A stretch of 64,000 nucleotides of DNA from Dillenia suffruticosa (GCA_033439265.1 JAVTVX010000010.1:15159490-15223489), one strand, 5' to 3'. Positions 46,077 through 59,504 are shown, counted from the first letter of the stretch. The notes: a model not told the origin generated them from the letters alone. Program-made: numbers and translations.

Positions 46077-49000
46077 AAATTTATGAGGTCAAAAGAAGAG
46101 AAACAAAGCACTGGAATACAACAAAGCAATGAATCAAGAAGATTTCACACTTTGGCATATAAGAATGGGCAGAAAACATCGGTAAATTTAGCTTCACTGC
46201 TTCCCCCCGCCCCCACCACAAAAAGAGGATTTGGTTAAAATTGTTGGTAACCGACACAGAAGACAATGCTATTCAATGGCTTCATAACCTCTTGAAGCTA
46301 TAAGTAAAACAAATGTGGGAAAACATATTCGTTTCTTCATTTACCCTTTTTCTCAATCAACTCTCGTCAAATCTTACCATTGGATTTTAACCAACATTTT
46401 TACCCACCAACATTCTATTAATCTCCAAAGTCCTTACCTGAATCGCATAAGTATGGAAAGCAATGTAGGATAATGGGTACATCCACACTGGTTGGGGCAA
46501 GTCATTTCTTATTCGGAAGTATCCTGCAGAAAGCATCATTACTACCTAAAACACCATCAGAAAAACAATGTCAGATTAGGAAATGCTACTGAATGCTGAG
46601 CAGCGGAGATTATTATTATGGCCTAAGAAATTATTGAAATCACCCATTGTCTACGAGAAATCACATGAAAATGTCTTCTTCACAGGCCAAACCAGACCTA
46701 ATAAAACTGTTCCCGCCAGGCAATCTCATAGGTCTACTTAATTTCTTTTGGATAAAAGCTTTTCATTTATTAGTTTTCTGAAAGGGGAGATCCTCTGAAT
46801 GCGCTCACCAGAAAGGGAAAAAAATAAAAAAATAAAAAGGAGACAAATTACAAACAAAATGTACTGTTTTCTTGTTTATCCTGTCAACAACTAAAACCAA
46901 TATTTCGCCGATCAAAGCAGTATTCAAAGGAGGTTGTTGATATAAAAAGAGACTCACATGAATAAACACCATAGTCAAGATGCACCAAAAGACATCCTGC
47001 CAAATGGAAGCAACAACCAGCAGGATTCCTTCATTCACCAAGAGGCACATGAAGAAATTCAGCACAAAATACATTAACAGGCTGAACTCATCTCGCAGCC
47101 CTATCAGAAAATAGAAGACCAGACTTGAAGATATGGCAATGAGGAACAGGAAAGGAACACTGGCAAGAAGATGCCCCAGCAGAAAAACAAATGCTCCTGA
47201 ATGCTGGTTTGATTCTTCACAGGCATATATCTGGCATCGGAAGCAGACAGTTTGGATAAGCCATTGACAAAAAAAGATTAGCAACAGCTATTATATGGCA
47301 TGTGAAAGAAATTAATTAGAGCTTTTATGCATTATTGCTACTTCAGGTAAACTAATTCATATCATTTGCTTTGAACGTAATGCCAAGAGAAACAAAGACC
47401 ATGAGAACACCAACACCTGACCCGTGTGATAAAAACAGATAATCCACATGTAAAAAACTCAAACTAAGGTTCGTTGGATCGTTCTCTATCATTCCACTTC
47501 AATCTCCCCTCCAAGCTCCTTTGAGAAATGTTGGGCTTCTAAAAATACAATAAAATTGGAAATGGGTATCTGACTCTATCAGGCATGTGACAGCTTCATT
47601 TTGATGTTACTATAGCAACTATTTGTCATGGATAACTAGAGAATAGCATATATCCGAGAACCATGGAGAAGAGAATACTATATGGTCCTATGGTTTTATA
47701 GAATGACATGGGTGAGAACCCAAAAATCAATGGAATCATAGGTTTCATCACTTGATATCTTATGATGCAGGCAAATATTTTTTATTATATTAGACTTTGG
47801 TGTCTCCACTAAAGATGTACCCCTGTTCCCTAATACCAAATTTAAAAAAAAAAATGATTTAAAGCTAAAAAAGTAGTGGTCCCAGAAATCAGCATTAAGT
47901 ATCTCTTCCTTGATCTCAAGTAGGTGGTCGTATTTGCTCCAATTTGCATTAGTTCATGCTCATAATTTCAGCTCCAACTCTTCCAAATGAACAAAATGGC
48001 CCCTGCATCACATTGTGCTTCAAATTCATGCTCTCCATGATTTCACAATGCAACATCATAAGAAGACAAGCTAAATTTTTTGGCAGATGCATTGATATTC
48101 CCATGAACTAAGAACCACACTATTTCGTCATGATTTCCAGTTGATCATACGTTTTGGGAGATTACTACCAAGAAGTTAGCCAGTGGCTTTAACTGATAAA
48201 GCAATTGTACATTTGAGACATATGCATGACAATTGATTACCTTAACTTCTTTCATATGCGCAGGCACACCAGCAATGCTTAGAAGTGATGTAAATGACAC
48301 AAAGGCAAATATAGCTGCAACTCTTGCCTGTAATTAACAGGTGAAACAATGTGTTAATGAATATGAATAAGATAAAAAAATGGATATGCATAACATAGTT
48401 GCAGCTCAAACCACATAGATAGAATTAACTGAGCCCAATGAAATAAAGTGATTAGACGCATGCAGTTATATTTTGAACAGTTATGAAGCTGCTGCAATTT
48501 GCTTCCAGATTAAAGATCAGATTGGATTATTCAATCCAATGGAAGAATGTGACAAATGGTAGAATTCATGTAAATAGACTTATGAAGTTGACAACAACAG
48601 GCCTATTAGCTTAGTTGGTTAGAGCATCCTGTCAGGTTCAAGACCTGCATGGGCTAATTTCTTTCGACTCAAAATTTTTTCCCAAAAAAAAAAAAAAATC
48701 TTTTCTCTGTACCATCAATAAAGAGGAACAACAGAGATAGATAGAGATGGCTTGCCAGTTGTGGTTGGTGTAGCCTTTTTTTCTTTCAAAAAAAGAAATG
48801 GGAATTAAAATAAAATAAAAAAAAAAGAAAAGTGATAAAGCTTAGAAATGGAGGTAGGAATCTAGTCCCCAAGTATCAGCCTTCTACAGTTCCGCAACTC
48901 TCTTTCAAATCCACTTCTCACATAATTCCAAACACGCATACACATGATAATATAATTCCAATTAACAAAACTTATTTTCTGGGAACATTTTCTATTCAAA

Positions 49001-52000
49001 AACACAAGGTGATGCCAGCCAGGCACTTAGTCTAGAGCCAAGAGTAATCATCAGTTGAAGAGGATACTTTATAAATACTAAAGGAAAAGAAGCTACATAC
49101 AGATTATAAGTTGCATCACAAAAGTAAATCTGCCGAGAGAAGCTTACCACAATAGAGGACAAGGAGTGGCCCAAACCAGAGAATACGGTACCGATGCAAA
49201 GTGTAAGAAGCATGTAAAGAATCAACCTGAGCCAGAAATATTTCCACTCTCTCGACATAATCAGCAATGATCTCCAAGTCAAGACTGCAATACGTATAGC
49301 ATTGCTAGCCTTTCCCTTGCTTTTGAGAATCGGACCTTCCTGAAAAAGAAAATTGTACCTTAAAAGCAGTCACCATGAGCAGAAAAACAACCAAACTATT
49401 CACAAAAGCAAGGGAAAGGATAGCAATGCTTCTCAGTGATTTTCAATATCCTGGCTCAACTGCTACCTTCTCAGTGAGTTTCAAAATCATAGCCTCAACT
49501 GCAGCAGCATCAGCAGATAATTTATAAGTTGCTTCAAGGGTGCGTATAGCTACAGCAGTGTCCATATTGACAGATGAAAAATCACCCTGGTCATCCTGTG
49601 AAAGATTTTAGTCCAGTTAATTTAACATGAATTTGATATTAAAAATGGAAATATCCTACAATGACAATATTAACATACAGATTATATCAGGTCAAAAGAT
49701 GAAGTTGATTCGGAGATAACAGCACATACCTGCCAATTTTTGCACATTGCAATGATTCGGTCAAAATCTGTATTTATTGCACGTAGAAAATGATCAGAAG
49801 GACTTTGCATAATTGGACAGGGAAATCCAGCATTTGAGAAGTGCTGCATTGAGAAAAAAAAAATCTCTACTTAGGAAGTAGTGACTATACAGCCATTAGG
49901 TAATAATAAATAATAACTAAAGGAAGAAAACTTGAAGACTCATGAATACAGGGAATTACAGTCAAAATCTTGATGCAAAGCTCTAAGAGAGAGACATAAC
50001 AGAGATGCGTACCTGTAAACAAGCCAATGTCTCTCCAAAAAACAGTGTATTTCCATTTGATAACAGACAAATTCTGTCAAATAGGCCAAATACTTCTGTG
50101 CTGCTCTGGTAGATGGTAAAAATAAGTGTGCATCCTGTGCTCGCAAGCTTCTTCAGCGTAACCATCATGAGAAGGGCAGAGACACTGCACAGCATCATTG
50201 AATATTTTGTAAGGAAAATGGCAAACCACAGTGTCCAACATTAACTAACATAAAAGAAGTGACAACATCAAGTTCAATCTATCCAAAATGATTTAGAAAC
50301 TTTCACATTTCAAAACCTCCATTTGTTATGCAATCTAAATTCAATAATCGCCATTTATCCCACAACATATATTACAGAAACCGTAACAGAAATATTAAGA
50401 TATGCATCATATGACAAAGTCTGAGGAGTAATTATTCCATAAAAGAAATATTCTCTCTTGAAGAAAACCTCCACAATTGTTCACAACGGCAACCAAATTG
50501 TACCCATGATCTCACCATCAAAACTTCCCCTAATATATTAATTATTTCTCCAAGTTGTCAGGACAACAGAATTTAATCCTTTCAGGTGTGTATCCAAACA
50601 AAGCATAAGCATATTAGAGGCCTACTACAAACATGAACAAGCCCATTATCTAAATCCCAAAAATGAATCAGGTGTTACTATGTCAATTGTACAACAATGT
50701 GGACATACAGATTATATGCCAAAAACCCATCTTCTCAAAATCTAAATTAGAATGAACCTGTCAAGGTGATAAAGAGGCTCATCTATGAACATGACGTTTG
50801 GCCTCATTACAAGCTCCCTGGCAATGCTGACACGCCTTCTCTCACCGCTTGGGAGACCCTTCATATAACAGTGACCACCTATAAGCTTGTTTGCATAGTC
50901 ACTAAGGGACATGGCCAGGATGGCATCCTCCACAACGCTCTGTCTCTGGCAGAAGAAGCCTGGAAGTTGAAGCAATGCAGAATAGTAAAGGAATTCCCTT
51001 ACGGTAAGGGACCCAATCAGTGTGGTTTCCCTCTCAACAAATCCCTGCAAAACAGGAGATTGTGATGGCTCAATCAACAGAGACAACTTCTTTAGCTATT
51101 GAACATCATGCAATATAGGCTTGGACTCTACCCTACAAAAATACAGGTTTCTTTCTTCAATGTGCTTCTAAAAATGTGAAGCTTAGAAATATAAGAAAAT
51201 TACACCCTCTTGAAAGATGTGTCATAAGTTCACTCGACACATATGTTAAGTCTGACATAAGAAAGTGTTCAATAATAAAACAGATTAACTGTCCTAATTG
51301 AAGTCCATAGAATACTACTAGACAGAAACCAAGAAATCAACTAAGTTAAGCCTAGCGTAAATGTAGTTTAACATGCTCTACGTCCATGGTAAGGCAAATA
51401 GAACGACCATGGGTGAACAATAAGAAATTAAAAAAAAAAAATTAAAAAAATTAAAAAAAAAAGTTAGATGAGGTTGAAATAGACTAGAAGGAGACACAGC
51501 AACTATTTGGCTAAATAAGAGAAAGCAGGATGCTATAAATAGTGTTCTTGTTCTACTATAAATTTTGAAGAAATTATTCAATTCCATTTGTTTCTCTTTG
51601 ATTGCTTCATCTGGAAATAAGAAACTCCTGCCCAGCCTATCATAGACCAGACCCACCCCACCCCTCAACCCAGGGAAAGATAGAGATAACAAGAGACCAC
51701 ACAGGATTGTCTGCCCTCCTAACCTAATTATTCGGGTCTTGCATGAATTTTTTGACCAAGCAGAGATTCCATCAGAAATTACAGTGGAGTATATTGGATT
51801 CAAAATAAAATGTCAAACATTGAAAATAAGGTACCATTTGAACTTACATACGAGCCATATGGCATTGGAGTTTTTGCCCCATTCACAAACACTTCACCAA
51901 ACATTTTAGCTGAATTATGCAATCTCCCTATAATAAGAAGTCAGTACCATATTAGTATGTACCTTAACTACCAAAATGACATAAATGACATGAACTCAAG

Positions 52001-52511
52001 AGGAACAAGTAGTATCAACAACCAACCAAAGCCACAAACCTGCAATGGCCCTTAATAGGGTAGACTTTCCAGATTTTGCAGGGCCCATAATGACAGTCAT
52101 CGTCCCCGGTAAAGCATAACCATTGGAACTCTTCACAACCTTGTCTGAATACTTCCTTTTGCCTTTGATTGTAACCGTTAAGTCCTTCCAAACAGCGGAA
52201 GCTCCAACAATTTTCCTTGCAACAACAGCACCCCCGGGCAAAGGTGGGGAGGGCAATGACCCACTATTGATCTTCGAGAGGGATGGGGAGGCGGGAGTGG
52301 TTGCAATATTGATGGAATCACCTCCATCCTCTACTCTGACGTCAATTTCACTTTCTTCCCACTCGGGCGAATCCTCAAAACTAATGGGTTGTCTGAGAGA
52401 ACCAGGTTTCCTCAAGTAGAAAAAATTACTAGAAGGAACCCTACTAGCAGGACTACTGGCAGAGGAAGATGAAGACCTGTAGTTATCTGATTGTGACTGT
52501 ATCTCTTCCAT
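45659..52511 (-). CDS. ABCG3: ABC transporter G family member 3 (half-size transporter)
   Basis: Eleven exons, all GT-AG and in phase: 52040-52511, 51848-51927, 50758-51044, 50013-50184, 49730-49843, 49467-49595, 49148-49339, 48241-48327, 46958-47230, 46438-46545, 45659-45916; total 723 aa against about 730 in Arabidopsis. A Ser-rich N-terminus (MEEIQSQSDNYRSSSSSASS) leads to one ABC domain with Walker A GPAKSGKSTLL, signature LPSGERRRVSIA and Walker B region VMFIDEPLYHLD, then a six-span membrane domain (from about residue 430) with WKYFWLRLILYMLLTLCIG, ISSSLVFYFLIGLRDEFSLL and LLVLFLMAVGYRI. Half transporters dimerise to export lipids or other small molecules; the cargo of ABCG3 is not known to me. 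The Walker B and D-loop (EPLYHLD in place of the usual EPTSGLD) are atypical, a feature I recall in ABCG3 orthologues, so not damage. Confidence 0.97.
46042..46073. repeat. (CT)n microsatellite in ABCG3 intron 10
   Basis: About 16 CT units in the last intron, between the exons at 45659-45916 and 46438-46545; no coding effect. Confidence 0.85.
48600..48698 (+). mobile_element. Short tRNA-derived SINE in ABCG3 intron 7
   Basis: The head reads like a tRNA: TTAGCTTAGTTGG (A box, 48606-48618) and AGGTTCAAGACCT (B box, 48634-48646), only about 16 bp apart, then a short unique tail and A15-16 ending at 48698. The anticodon arm is missing and no cloverleaf forms, so it is not a tRNA gene. It sits antisense within ABCG3. 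I could not find a clear target-site duplication. Confidence 0.7.
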
Positions 52512-53160
52512 TTCTCTTTTCCTTGTAACTTACAAATCAAAACCCCTAATCTTTTGGGTGCTATAAACATATAGTGTTTGCCTCAAAATAAACTACAATA
52601 AACAATTTCAAATATAACTTTCACAACAACCCATATTAAGTATTTTAAGAACAATAAAACCTGCATCCACACAAAAAGAAACAAAACTTTAGGCCAACTT
52701 TAGGCTTCAAATAAGAAACCCCATGAGATAGAACATCATTTTCAGACATCCCACTGAAGAGAAAAGACATTTCAACTATAACAGTGTAAAATGCAAATTC
52801 TTGTTCAAAAATAGAAACACGGACAACATGGGGTCATTAATAAACAAATAAATGGCAGTAATAGTCAAAAACAAGTCAAAAACCCAAACCTTGAACCCAC
52901 TTCTTCACATCAGGCGAGAGAAAAGGCAGGAAATGGTGAAACCAAAATCCAGAAATCCTACAAGAAAGAGATATATGGTACTCAGGAGAGACGGGGTTTC
53001 ATTTTCAACTAGCATGCAAATCTGCAGTGAAGTGAAGAAAGAGATTATGTGGTGATAAACAGGGGAGTGCATAGTAGAAAACAGGACCGAGCTTGGATCT
53101 AAGTGTGAAGAGTAGGGAAAGAGAGAGAGAGAGACAGCAATCAATATAGAGTGGATGTTT
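52512..53160 (-). promoter_or_regulatory. ABCG3 5' UTR and promoter region
   Basis: Between the ABCG3 start and about 53150 the minus strand carries a TATA-like CTCTATATTG near 53141-53150 followed by a (CT)n leader (53113-53130), a common plant 5' UTR feature. Splice-like signals near 52900-53040 suggest a leader intron, not proven. The small frames here are not genes. Confidence 0.45.
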
Positions 53161-56100
53161 TGTTTTGACCCACTTTTCCCGGTTGTTGTGTGTGCTTTGC
53201 ATATTTGGGGTGCTTTATCTTTTTTGGCTTTATTTACTTTTCTCCCAACGTTGTTTTTTCTCAGTTGGATATGTTGCCTATGCTGGCCGGCGTGGCATTC
53301 CGAGTCTAAGGAGGCAACATCATCATTAGGGCTACATTATTTTTTTCCTTTTTCTTTATACGTTATCAGTTGTCCATTAACATCTATCATTACTCATTAG
53401 TCATCGCATTTAAATCTGTGATACCCTTAAAGGTAGCATAGTGGCATTGGAATCATCAAATCATGATATGTCCGTTTCTTATCTTTATATAAAATTCTTA
53501 TTATTCGATATTATGAATCTGCACAAATAAATAATAATCATAATAATAATAATAATATTGAACTCTTCACAAAATATTAAATTTATGAACTAATGGAATA
53601 AATAAATTTAAATTTGAAAATACGATTGTTACTACTATTTATCATATTTATCACCTTAATAATACATATAATATTTTAAGATCATCTTATTTAATATTTT
53701 AATAAAGTTATAGTGATTGATTTATTTTAAAAAATTATTAATTATGACTTGATGATGCTGCCGAGTCAACTTATAACTATTTTCTGAAAAAATATGTTTT
53801 TCACTCGTTTAATATTCAAAATTGTATCGAATTATTATTGAAGTAAAAATATAAATTCAAATCTTAAAAATGAATTTTAAAAGATGAGAAAGTTCTTATA
53901 AAGACAATCGAGTAATAAATAATTTTTATTTAAATTTTTTTTAATACGTAATATTTGAATTTTTATCAAAACCTAAAATTTATGTAATTTTTATGATTTT
54001 ATGAAAAAAAATAAAACAAGAAGTGAAGTTAGGGAGGAAAAAATAAAATAAAACAGCATTAGAAAAGTTTAATCAGCGAGCGGGGAAAGGTGGAAAAGAA
54101 ATAAATATTTCGGCAGAGAGCTCTCAGTCCAAAAATTTGATACAGGCTACCAGCATCAATGCAATGGAGCTCATCTGCGGATTCTTACATTTTTCAGGAA
54201 GAATGCCTCGATGTCCCTTGTGGGAAAATTGAAATTCCATCCCCCCTCCCAAAAAAAAAGGGCCATTTTTAGGGATTTTCGATTTTGAATAATAGAAACA
54301 GAAAACCCCAATCGGCCCTCTCTTCGCAATCAAGATATCTCTTCGCAATCAAGAGGTATATCGGCGTTCATGTTGCTCTTTTGCTTTGATTCATTCAATT
54401 GGGTTCGCCATTTTTTTGGGGGGGGGGAAGAGTGTTAGTCATTATTTTGTGTTCAATAGTGGTTTTGGGTTTTGAAGAGACTAGTCTGCTGCTTTTAATA
54501 ATTGATGGTTTTAGGAGTTTGTGTTGATTCGTGTCTTACTTCTGCATTAAACCCATTTGTTTGATTGTTGCTTGTTGTTTGTCATCTTGCATTACTATTG
54601 ATTCCATTGAATTTGTTTGATTTGGGGGCTATTAAAGTGTTTCCTTAGCGAAATTTGGAAACCTCATTCATGTTGATTGTTGTTGGATACACGTTTGTAT
54701 GAGAAGGAATCTGGTTAATATCTGGTAGAAATGCTGTGAGCTTACAGCTTATCTCCTTGAAGCATATAGTGTTAAGCAAGAAAAGGAGATCTCTTCCTTT
54801 CAATAATGGGGAGCTAGACTATAGGCATAGATTTTAAGGCTATTTTAAGACGGACGGACTCAGCTGAATTCCATGTGGTTGCTTTGAAGGGGAGCTTTTA
54901 GTAGAGAAGGACCCGGCATGCGATGACAATGGGGTGGTCCATTCGTTATCCAGTATGCCACCCCTTGAGGGCATCCGTCAAGCCTCCTCAAATACCGGGC
55001 TTTGTGGACCTAAAATAGCCAGTGCTGTTCATAATAAAGCTGGTGATTTTTTTATTTGTTTGTGCCCATCTTTTTAAAACTATGGCCTAATTGGCCTGAT
55101 GCAGTAAAGCCATCTAAGGAAGGCATTAGAGGAAGCTGAAAAGAATACACAATCTGTTACCTTTAATGATGAGAGTGTCTTAGTTATCTCCGTGGGAGAA
55201 AACTCATGGTGACATTGAAAGGAACATCGTTTCACATTATTCTGAGAGTCCATGCTATTGTCGTAGGGAATAAAAAGAGACCAAGTGCAACCTAGTCGCA
55301 TTAGGGTAATTAGAAAGAACTTCCATGCTTATATTGCTCTCTGCATGGGTTTGCAATTGAGTGCATTATAGCAAAGTGCATGCCATTGGAAGGCCAATCT
55401 ATTGATGGTGATGTTGAGTACTTGAATCTGTGTCCTTAACTATTGAGCATTTTTGAGATTGCTCCTGGGAATAGCAACCTGTCTGCATTCTGTAAAATGT
55501 CTCAACTTTCTTTATGCTCGGGAAAATATGACTCTTGTTAAGTAGACCATTTTAACTTCATGTTTGACATCCAGGTCAGCCCAATGTGGAATGGAGGCCT
55601 TGTGATTGTTGGGTAGGAGCTTCTGGAATTCCTAAATAAGGTTTGCTTGATGTGTCCTGCTTTTCTCTTGTGCACTAAATCTGTTTTCTGGTGTCCAAGA
55701 CATCCATCTCTTGTGGGCTGTCTGGAGAAGTTTAGCACCTTCTAAAGGGGGTTCTATGATCAGATTTTGCATTTGCAGCAGTCTACTGATTTGGAACTAA
55801 ATTCACCATGTATAGGTGGGGGATGTGGCTGCAGGCTTTAGTAATTTTGAACTCTATTTCAAGTTAATGAAGATGATTTATACTGTTGGATTGGTTTTGT
55901 CTAACCCATTAGTCTCTTGCATTGATGAAAGCTCATGTATCGTCCATTCCAACTATGGTGGTGTTCCAGTTCTGTTACTGTTGGTATATAAAACTGCTAT
56001 CCGAACCATCCTTTTCTTCATCTTCTATAGAATAAGTGGTCAGTATTACACTTGAGTGGGCCTTGCGTTTGTCCTCGCAGTTCTTCCACCTCCATCATAT

Positions 56101-57650
56101 AGTTGATCAATTGAAATGCAAGGTGCCATTGTTTGCCCAACTGCTCTTTCTTATGTGATGATTTAGTTTCCGTAAGTGATGGAAGATTTTAGTCTCTCCC
56201 CAATAAGCCTAGTGGTCCTTACTTTGCCTGAGTTGATCTAACTGCATTCTAACTCATCTACTGGCATCTGAAATGTGGTCTGGAATTTTCTGAAGTTGCA
56301 GACACTTTAACCAGAGCCACTTTGATATTCATATTTATATATTTTCTATCCACTTGCAAACTTTGTCATAACACCATACTTCAACATAGTATTATGATCT
56401 TTCTCTATTTTGTGTCATAACACCATATCTGTTGCAAATCTATACTTATAAAGCTCATGTATTGCTTACACCCCAAAAGGATAGGAAAACAAGAAACAAA
56501 GCAAGAAGCATCTCCTTACATATATATCCCCGGACACCGGCCTCATTAATGTGAACCCAAAATGTACAGGCAGTACCTTCACTATCAACTTCAATGTTTT
56601 CTGCCATGCCTGCTAGAAGGGCAACCAGTTGCACCAGGAGTGTGATAATTCACATATAGACTAGAAGCGGAAGAATGCCAGAACCCTTTTGGCATTCAGT
56701 TCTTCACTTCACTTCCCCGAAAGTCAGCCGTGGTCTCAATGCTACAGTTGTTAGAGGTTGAAATGGGTGGTTTAACGGTTACAGGGACCTTATTCTTTGA
56801 GGAGAGATTCTGGGCTGCCACTGTAGTGCCCGGGGAAGACAACAGAAGGAAGTAGATAATCAAAATGTATAAAGCAGTAGACATTTAAGCTGTACAAGTT
56901 TCTACTTTGTTGCTGAGGTACCAACTTGGCACGGAGAGGTTTATATGGGGAGAGGGGGCGGTGTTTCATGTACCATGGAAAGAGAATGGGGGTTTAAAAG
57001 GGGGCTTTAAATGGGCTTGTGAGTTTCTCTGGGTGCACGGCTCATTGCTAGCATGGCAACAAAGTACTTCAGCCGGTGACAGAGTGGTCTTTGGTTCAGT
57101 CATAGATATTGCGTTGGTGGGTGGGCTCTCTCTCTCTCTCTACAGAACAAGTGATAAATGCCCGTGAATACTCGTTATTGCAACTAGTCAAAATCCTTCT
57201 CAGCCGATTTTGCCCTAAACCCAGGTAAATTTTTAGTCACTCTTCTTCTTGTCATGGTAAAATTTTCCAGAAAACTGATACTTATATTGGTCTATTAATA
57301 GGCGGATCACAAGAAATTATGATCTGCACAATATAGGACCCTCAATATAAAGGAGGCAATAAAAACGTAGTTATGTTTTTCACTACAAATTCTTTTTTCT
57401 GGTATCCTATCGTAAACTCATTTAAAACCATTTACCCCGAATTCAACCCTGAATTCAAGGGATTAGAACTTGCAAGAATGATTGAGACGAGATTTAAGGT
57501 GTGTAAGGTGCAAGGTCCATTTCAAATTCTGAAAGCGTTTTTGAAGTTGTGGTTGTGATAGTTTATCGCCATTTATCCAGTGTGGTATGTTTTGATAGAC
57601 CTGTCCATTGATGAGATTTTGGGGGTCTGACTAAATCCTATGTTCATTCC
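53161..57650. other. Intergenic, no supported gene except a possible small secreted peptide
   Basis: 53.4-54.1 kb is AT-rich and low in complexity. 54.1-56.5 kb has the T-rich, mixed composition of introns or non-coding transcripts, but I find no exon series or family match on either strand. A possible signal-peptide ORF is at 56696-56884. Confidence 0.5.
56696..56884 (-). CDS. Possible 62-aa secreted peptide
   Basis: I do not recognise this protein. The frame starts MSTALYILIIYFLLLSSPG, a convincing signal peptide with a hydrophobic core (about residues 5-16) and a likely cleavage after VAA (about residue 24). The mature part would be about 38 residues, rich in K, V, P, S and N, with one NCS glycosylation sequon and a single Cys, which rules out cysteine-rich peptide families. 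It could be a small secreted signal or cell-wall peptide, or a chance ORF. No TATA box is evident just upstream and there are no neighbours to support it. Confidence 0.3.
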   Translation of the reverse strand: MSTALYILIIYFLLLSSPGTTVAAQNLSSKNKVPVTVKPPISTSNNCSIETTADFRGSEVKN

Positions 57651-58065
57651 ATGTGAATCCGGGGGTTTCTGAAATCTTAGTTACGGGGTTTCACCGGAAA
57701 TTTGGGAATAGTTGACCCTTTGATGGTGGAGTTATGGGATATTCGAGAGGGCTTTGTCTTCTTCTTCGGACCAAAATTCACTAAATTTTAATCAAGGTTG
57801 ATTAAATAGTTGGTTATGGCACTCTTAGATGGGGTCTGAACCGCAACACCCGGCTTATTATGTTTTTCAGGACTGCTGGCAGCTAATGGGGAAGCCAGGG
57901 CTAATTCAGTCTAATTCACTCCCGACAGAGAGTAATCATTGTGCGGATCTTCTCGTTCGCTTCGGCGATTCTTGTTCTCAAGATATCCATGAATTGTTTT
58001 TCCTTTCTACAGAGGTTTATAAGGCCCTTTAGTTTGATATTCAAGGCTCAGCTTTCTTCTGAAAT
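57650..58065 (+). mobile_element. LINE-derived RNase H domain fragment
   Basis: Translation gives the plant LINE (L1-type) RNase H order: LRGFTGNLG, then MVELWDIREG (usual form MAELWAIRDGL, with the catalytic Glu), a degraded centre, then FQDCWQLMGKPG and ESNHCADLLVRFG (usual form EANxCADxLAxxG) and a tail resembling LLFDIQG. The frame is broken by several stops between the motifs, and no reverse transcriptase was read upstream, so it is a 5'-truncated, inactive remnant. It could alternatively be a fragment of a host RNase H-like gene of the same fold, which is less likely. Confidence 0.7.
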
Positions 58066-58092
58066 TGATGTCCTCGCACCCGATCTAACAAA

Positions 58093-58097
<5 letters not shown>

Positions 58098-58149
<52 letters not shown>
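58098..58149. repeat. (AAT)n microsatellite, about 17 units
   Basis: An uninterrupted trinucleotide run directly downstream of the LINE fragment, possibly grown from its A-rich tail. It produces a false poly-Asn frame. Such long perfect tracts are usually polymorphic. Confidence 0.95.
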
Positions 58150-58151
<2 letters not shown>

Positions 58152-58509
58152 TCAAGGAATTTTAGTTTAACCGAAATCCTCCTCCTCCCTTTTATAAAAA
58201 TCAATATCTTGGACCATATAACAAGTAAAACTTAAAGGTAGTGTTCAGAAATCTAAATTTAATTTAATTTAATTTTAATTTATTTATAAGATTTTATAAT
58301 TAGAATAAAAGATATTTAACAAAAAATGTAGAATTTTATAAGTGGAAATCTATTTATTTTTTGTTAAAACATATTCATCTATAAAGTGAGCCAACTGGAA
58401 AGCCATGAACGGCCCAAGTTGCAAATGCAAAAAATATATTTCACAATAAATATAATTTTTAATAATATTTAAAGATTAGAGCAACATTAATTATCCATAT
58501 GTATTTTCT

Positions 58510-58712
58510 CAAAGCAATGACTGTCAGTTGGGTCAGTTAGTTTAGTGAAATGTGATATTAAATTCTTTAATTAAAATCTCGAGTTCAACTCGTGATTTGG
58601 GTATGGAAGTAAATTGGGAGGGTAACCTCCTAAATAGATCACTGTAAATTCCAAACTGAATTAATCGAAATATGATTTCGGATATCGATTGATATAATAA
58701 ATAAAAAAAAAG
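58510..58712 (+). mobile_element. SINE (family A), plus orientation
   Basis: A region GTTGGGTCAGTTAGTTTAGTG resembles the A box of the family; GAGTTCAACTCGTG (near 58582) is the B box; then come the ctgaattaatcgaaatatga and tcggatatcgattg core and an A9 tail near 58704-58712. It is the clearest plus-strand copy and shows that the family inserts in both orientations. No clear duplication was found. Confidence 0.65.
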
Positions 58713-58889
58713 AAATACTATATAACTTTCTTTTATATTGGTAGAGTTCTGTTTGCCTATATTGGTATAGTTCTGCTAAATAACAATGGTAGTTTTGGAG
58801 CATCACATTTAATTTAATTGTTAAATATTTATTAAAACAAAGTTTTAAAAGTCATTATAATGGGAAAAAATATATTATAAAAATTCTCC

Positions 58890-59090
58890 AAATTTACGGT
58901 TTTTTTTGTTCTCTGAATTTGATCCATCGTCGAATATTCAAAGTTTTTTTTCTAACTAATCTTGGTCGAATTATTGTCAAGTTTCAATCAGGAGGGAATT
59001 CTCTCAATATCGTTTTTGCTATTATCAAGATTTAAATTTTGATTTTTGATATGAGGTGCCGGTTATTTTTTTACTAAACCAATAGCGTTG
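58890..59090 (-). mobile_element. SINE (family A), decayed copy
   Basis: T-runs near 58900 and 58945 are followed by ctaactaatcttggtcgaat and ggaattctctcaatatcg, matching the family core on the minus strand. It is heavily diverged and its edges are uncertain. Confidence 0.4.
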
Positions 59091-59404
59091 GTATGAAAAA
59101 TAGATTATATGGAGCGGTTATATGAATTTTCATTAGGAGCCTTTCCCGGAATCAATGCCATTGACTGCACCACCGTTACCACCACAAACTTACAGTTGAC
59201 GAGTCAAAAGTTAAACAAAATGATCGGCATCATCGTAGTACATCAAATTTTGGGCCTTGGGAAATGAAAAGAGGCTAGTGGGCCTATGAGAAGTGGCAGG
59301 TTCGGAAAAAAATTGCATCTTCAGGGGGTTTTAACGAAGCTTCCAAGATAGTATGGGATATAGAGGGTAAGGTGAGAAGGGGTTCTGATATTTATAAGCA
59401 TCAA

Positions 59405-59448
59405 ATGGAGCTCTCAGTGCAATCTGCTGCATTTGCTTCCCTTTCAAG

Positions 59449-59504
<56 letters not shown>

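Noticed and set aside
46805-46957. Extension of ABCG3 exon 9 past its donor
   Set aside because: The donor CAT/GTGAGT at 46958 joins in phase to the next conserved exon (VVMMLSAGYF); the extension is intron.
48600-48680. A tRNA gene
   Set aside because: The A and B boxes are only about 16 bp apart, there is no anticodon arm or acceptor pairing, and a poly(A) tail follows, so it is a tRNA-derived SINE.
58050-58165. Poly-asparagine protein
   Set aside because: It is the (AAT)n microsatellite in frame.
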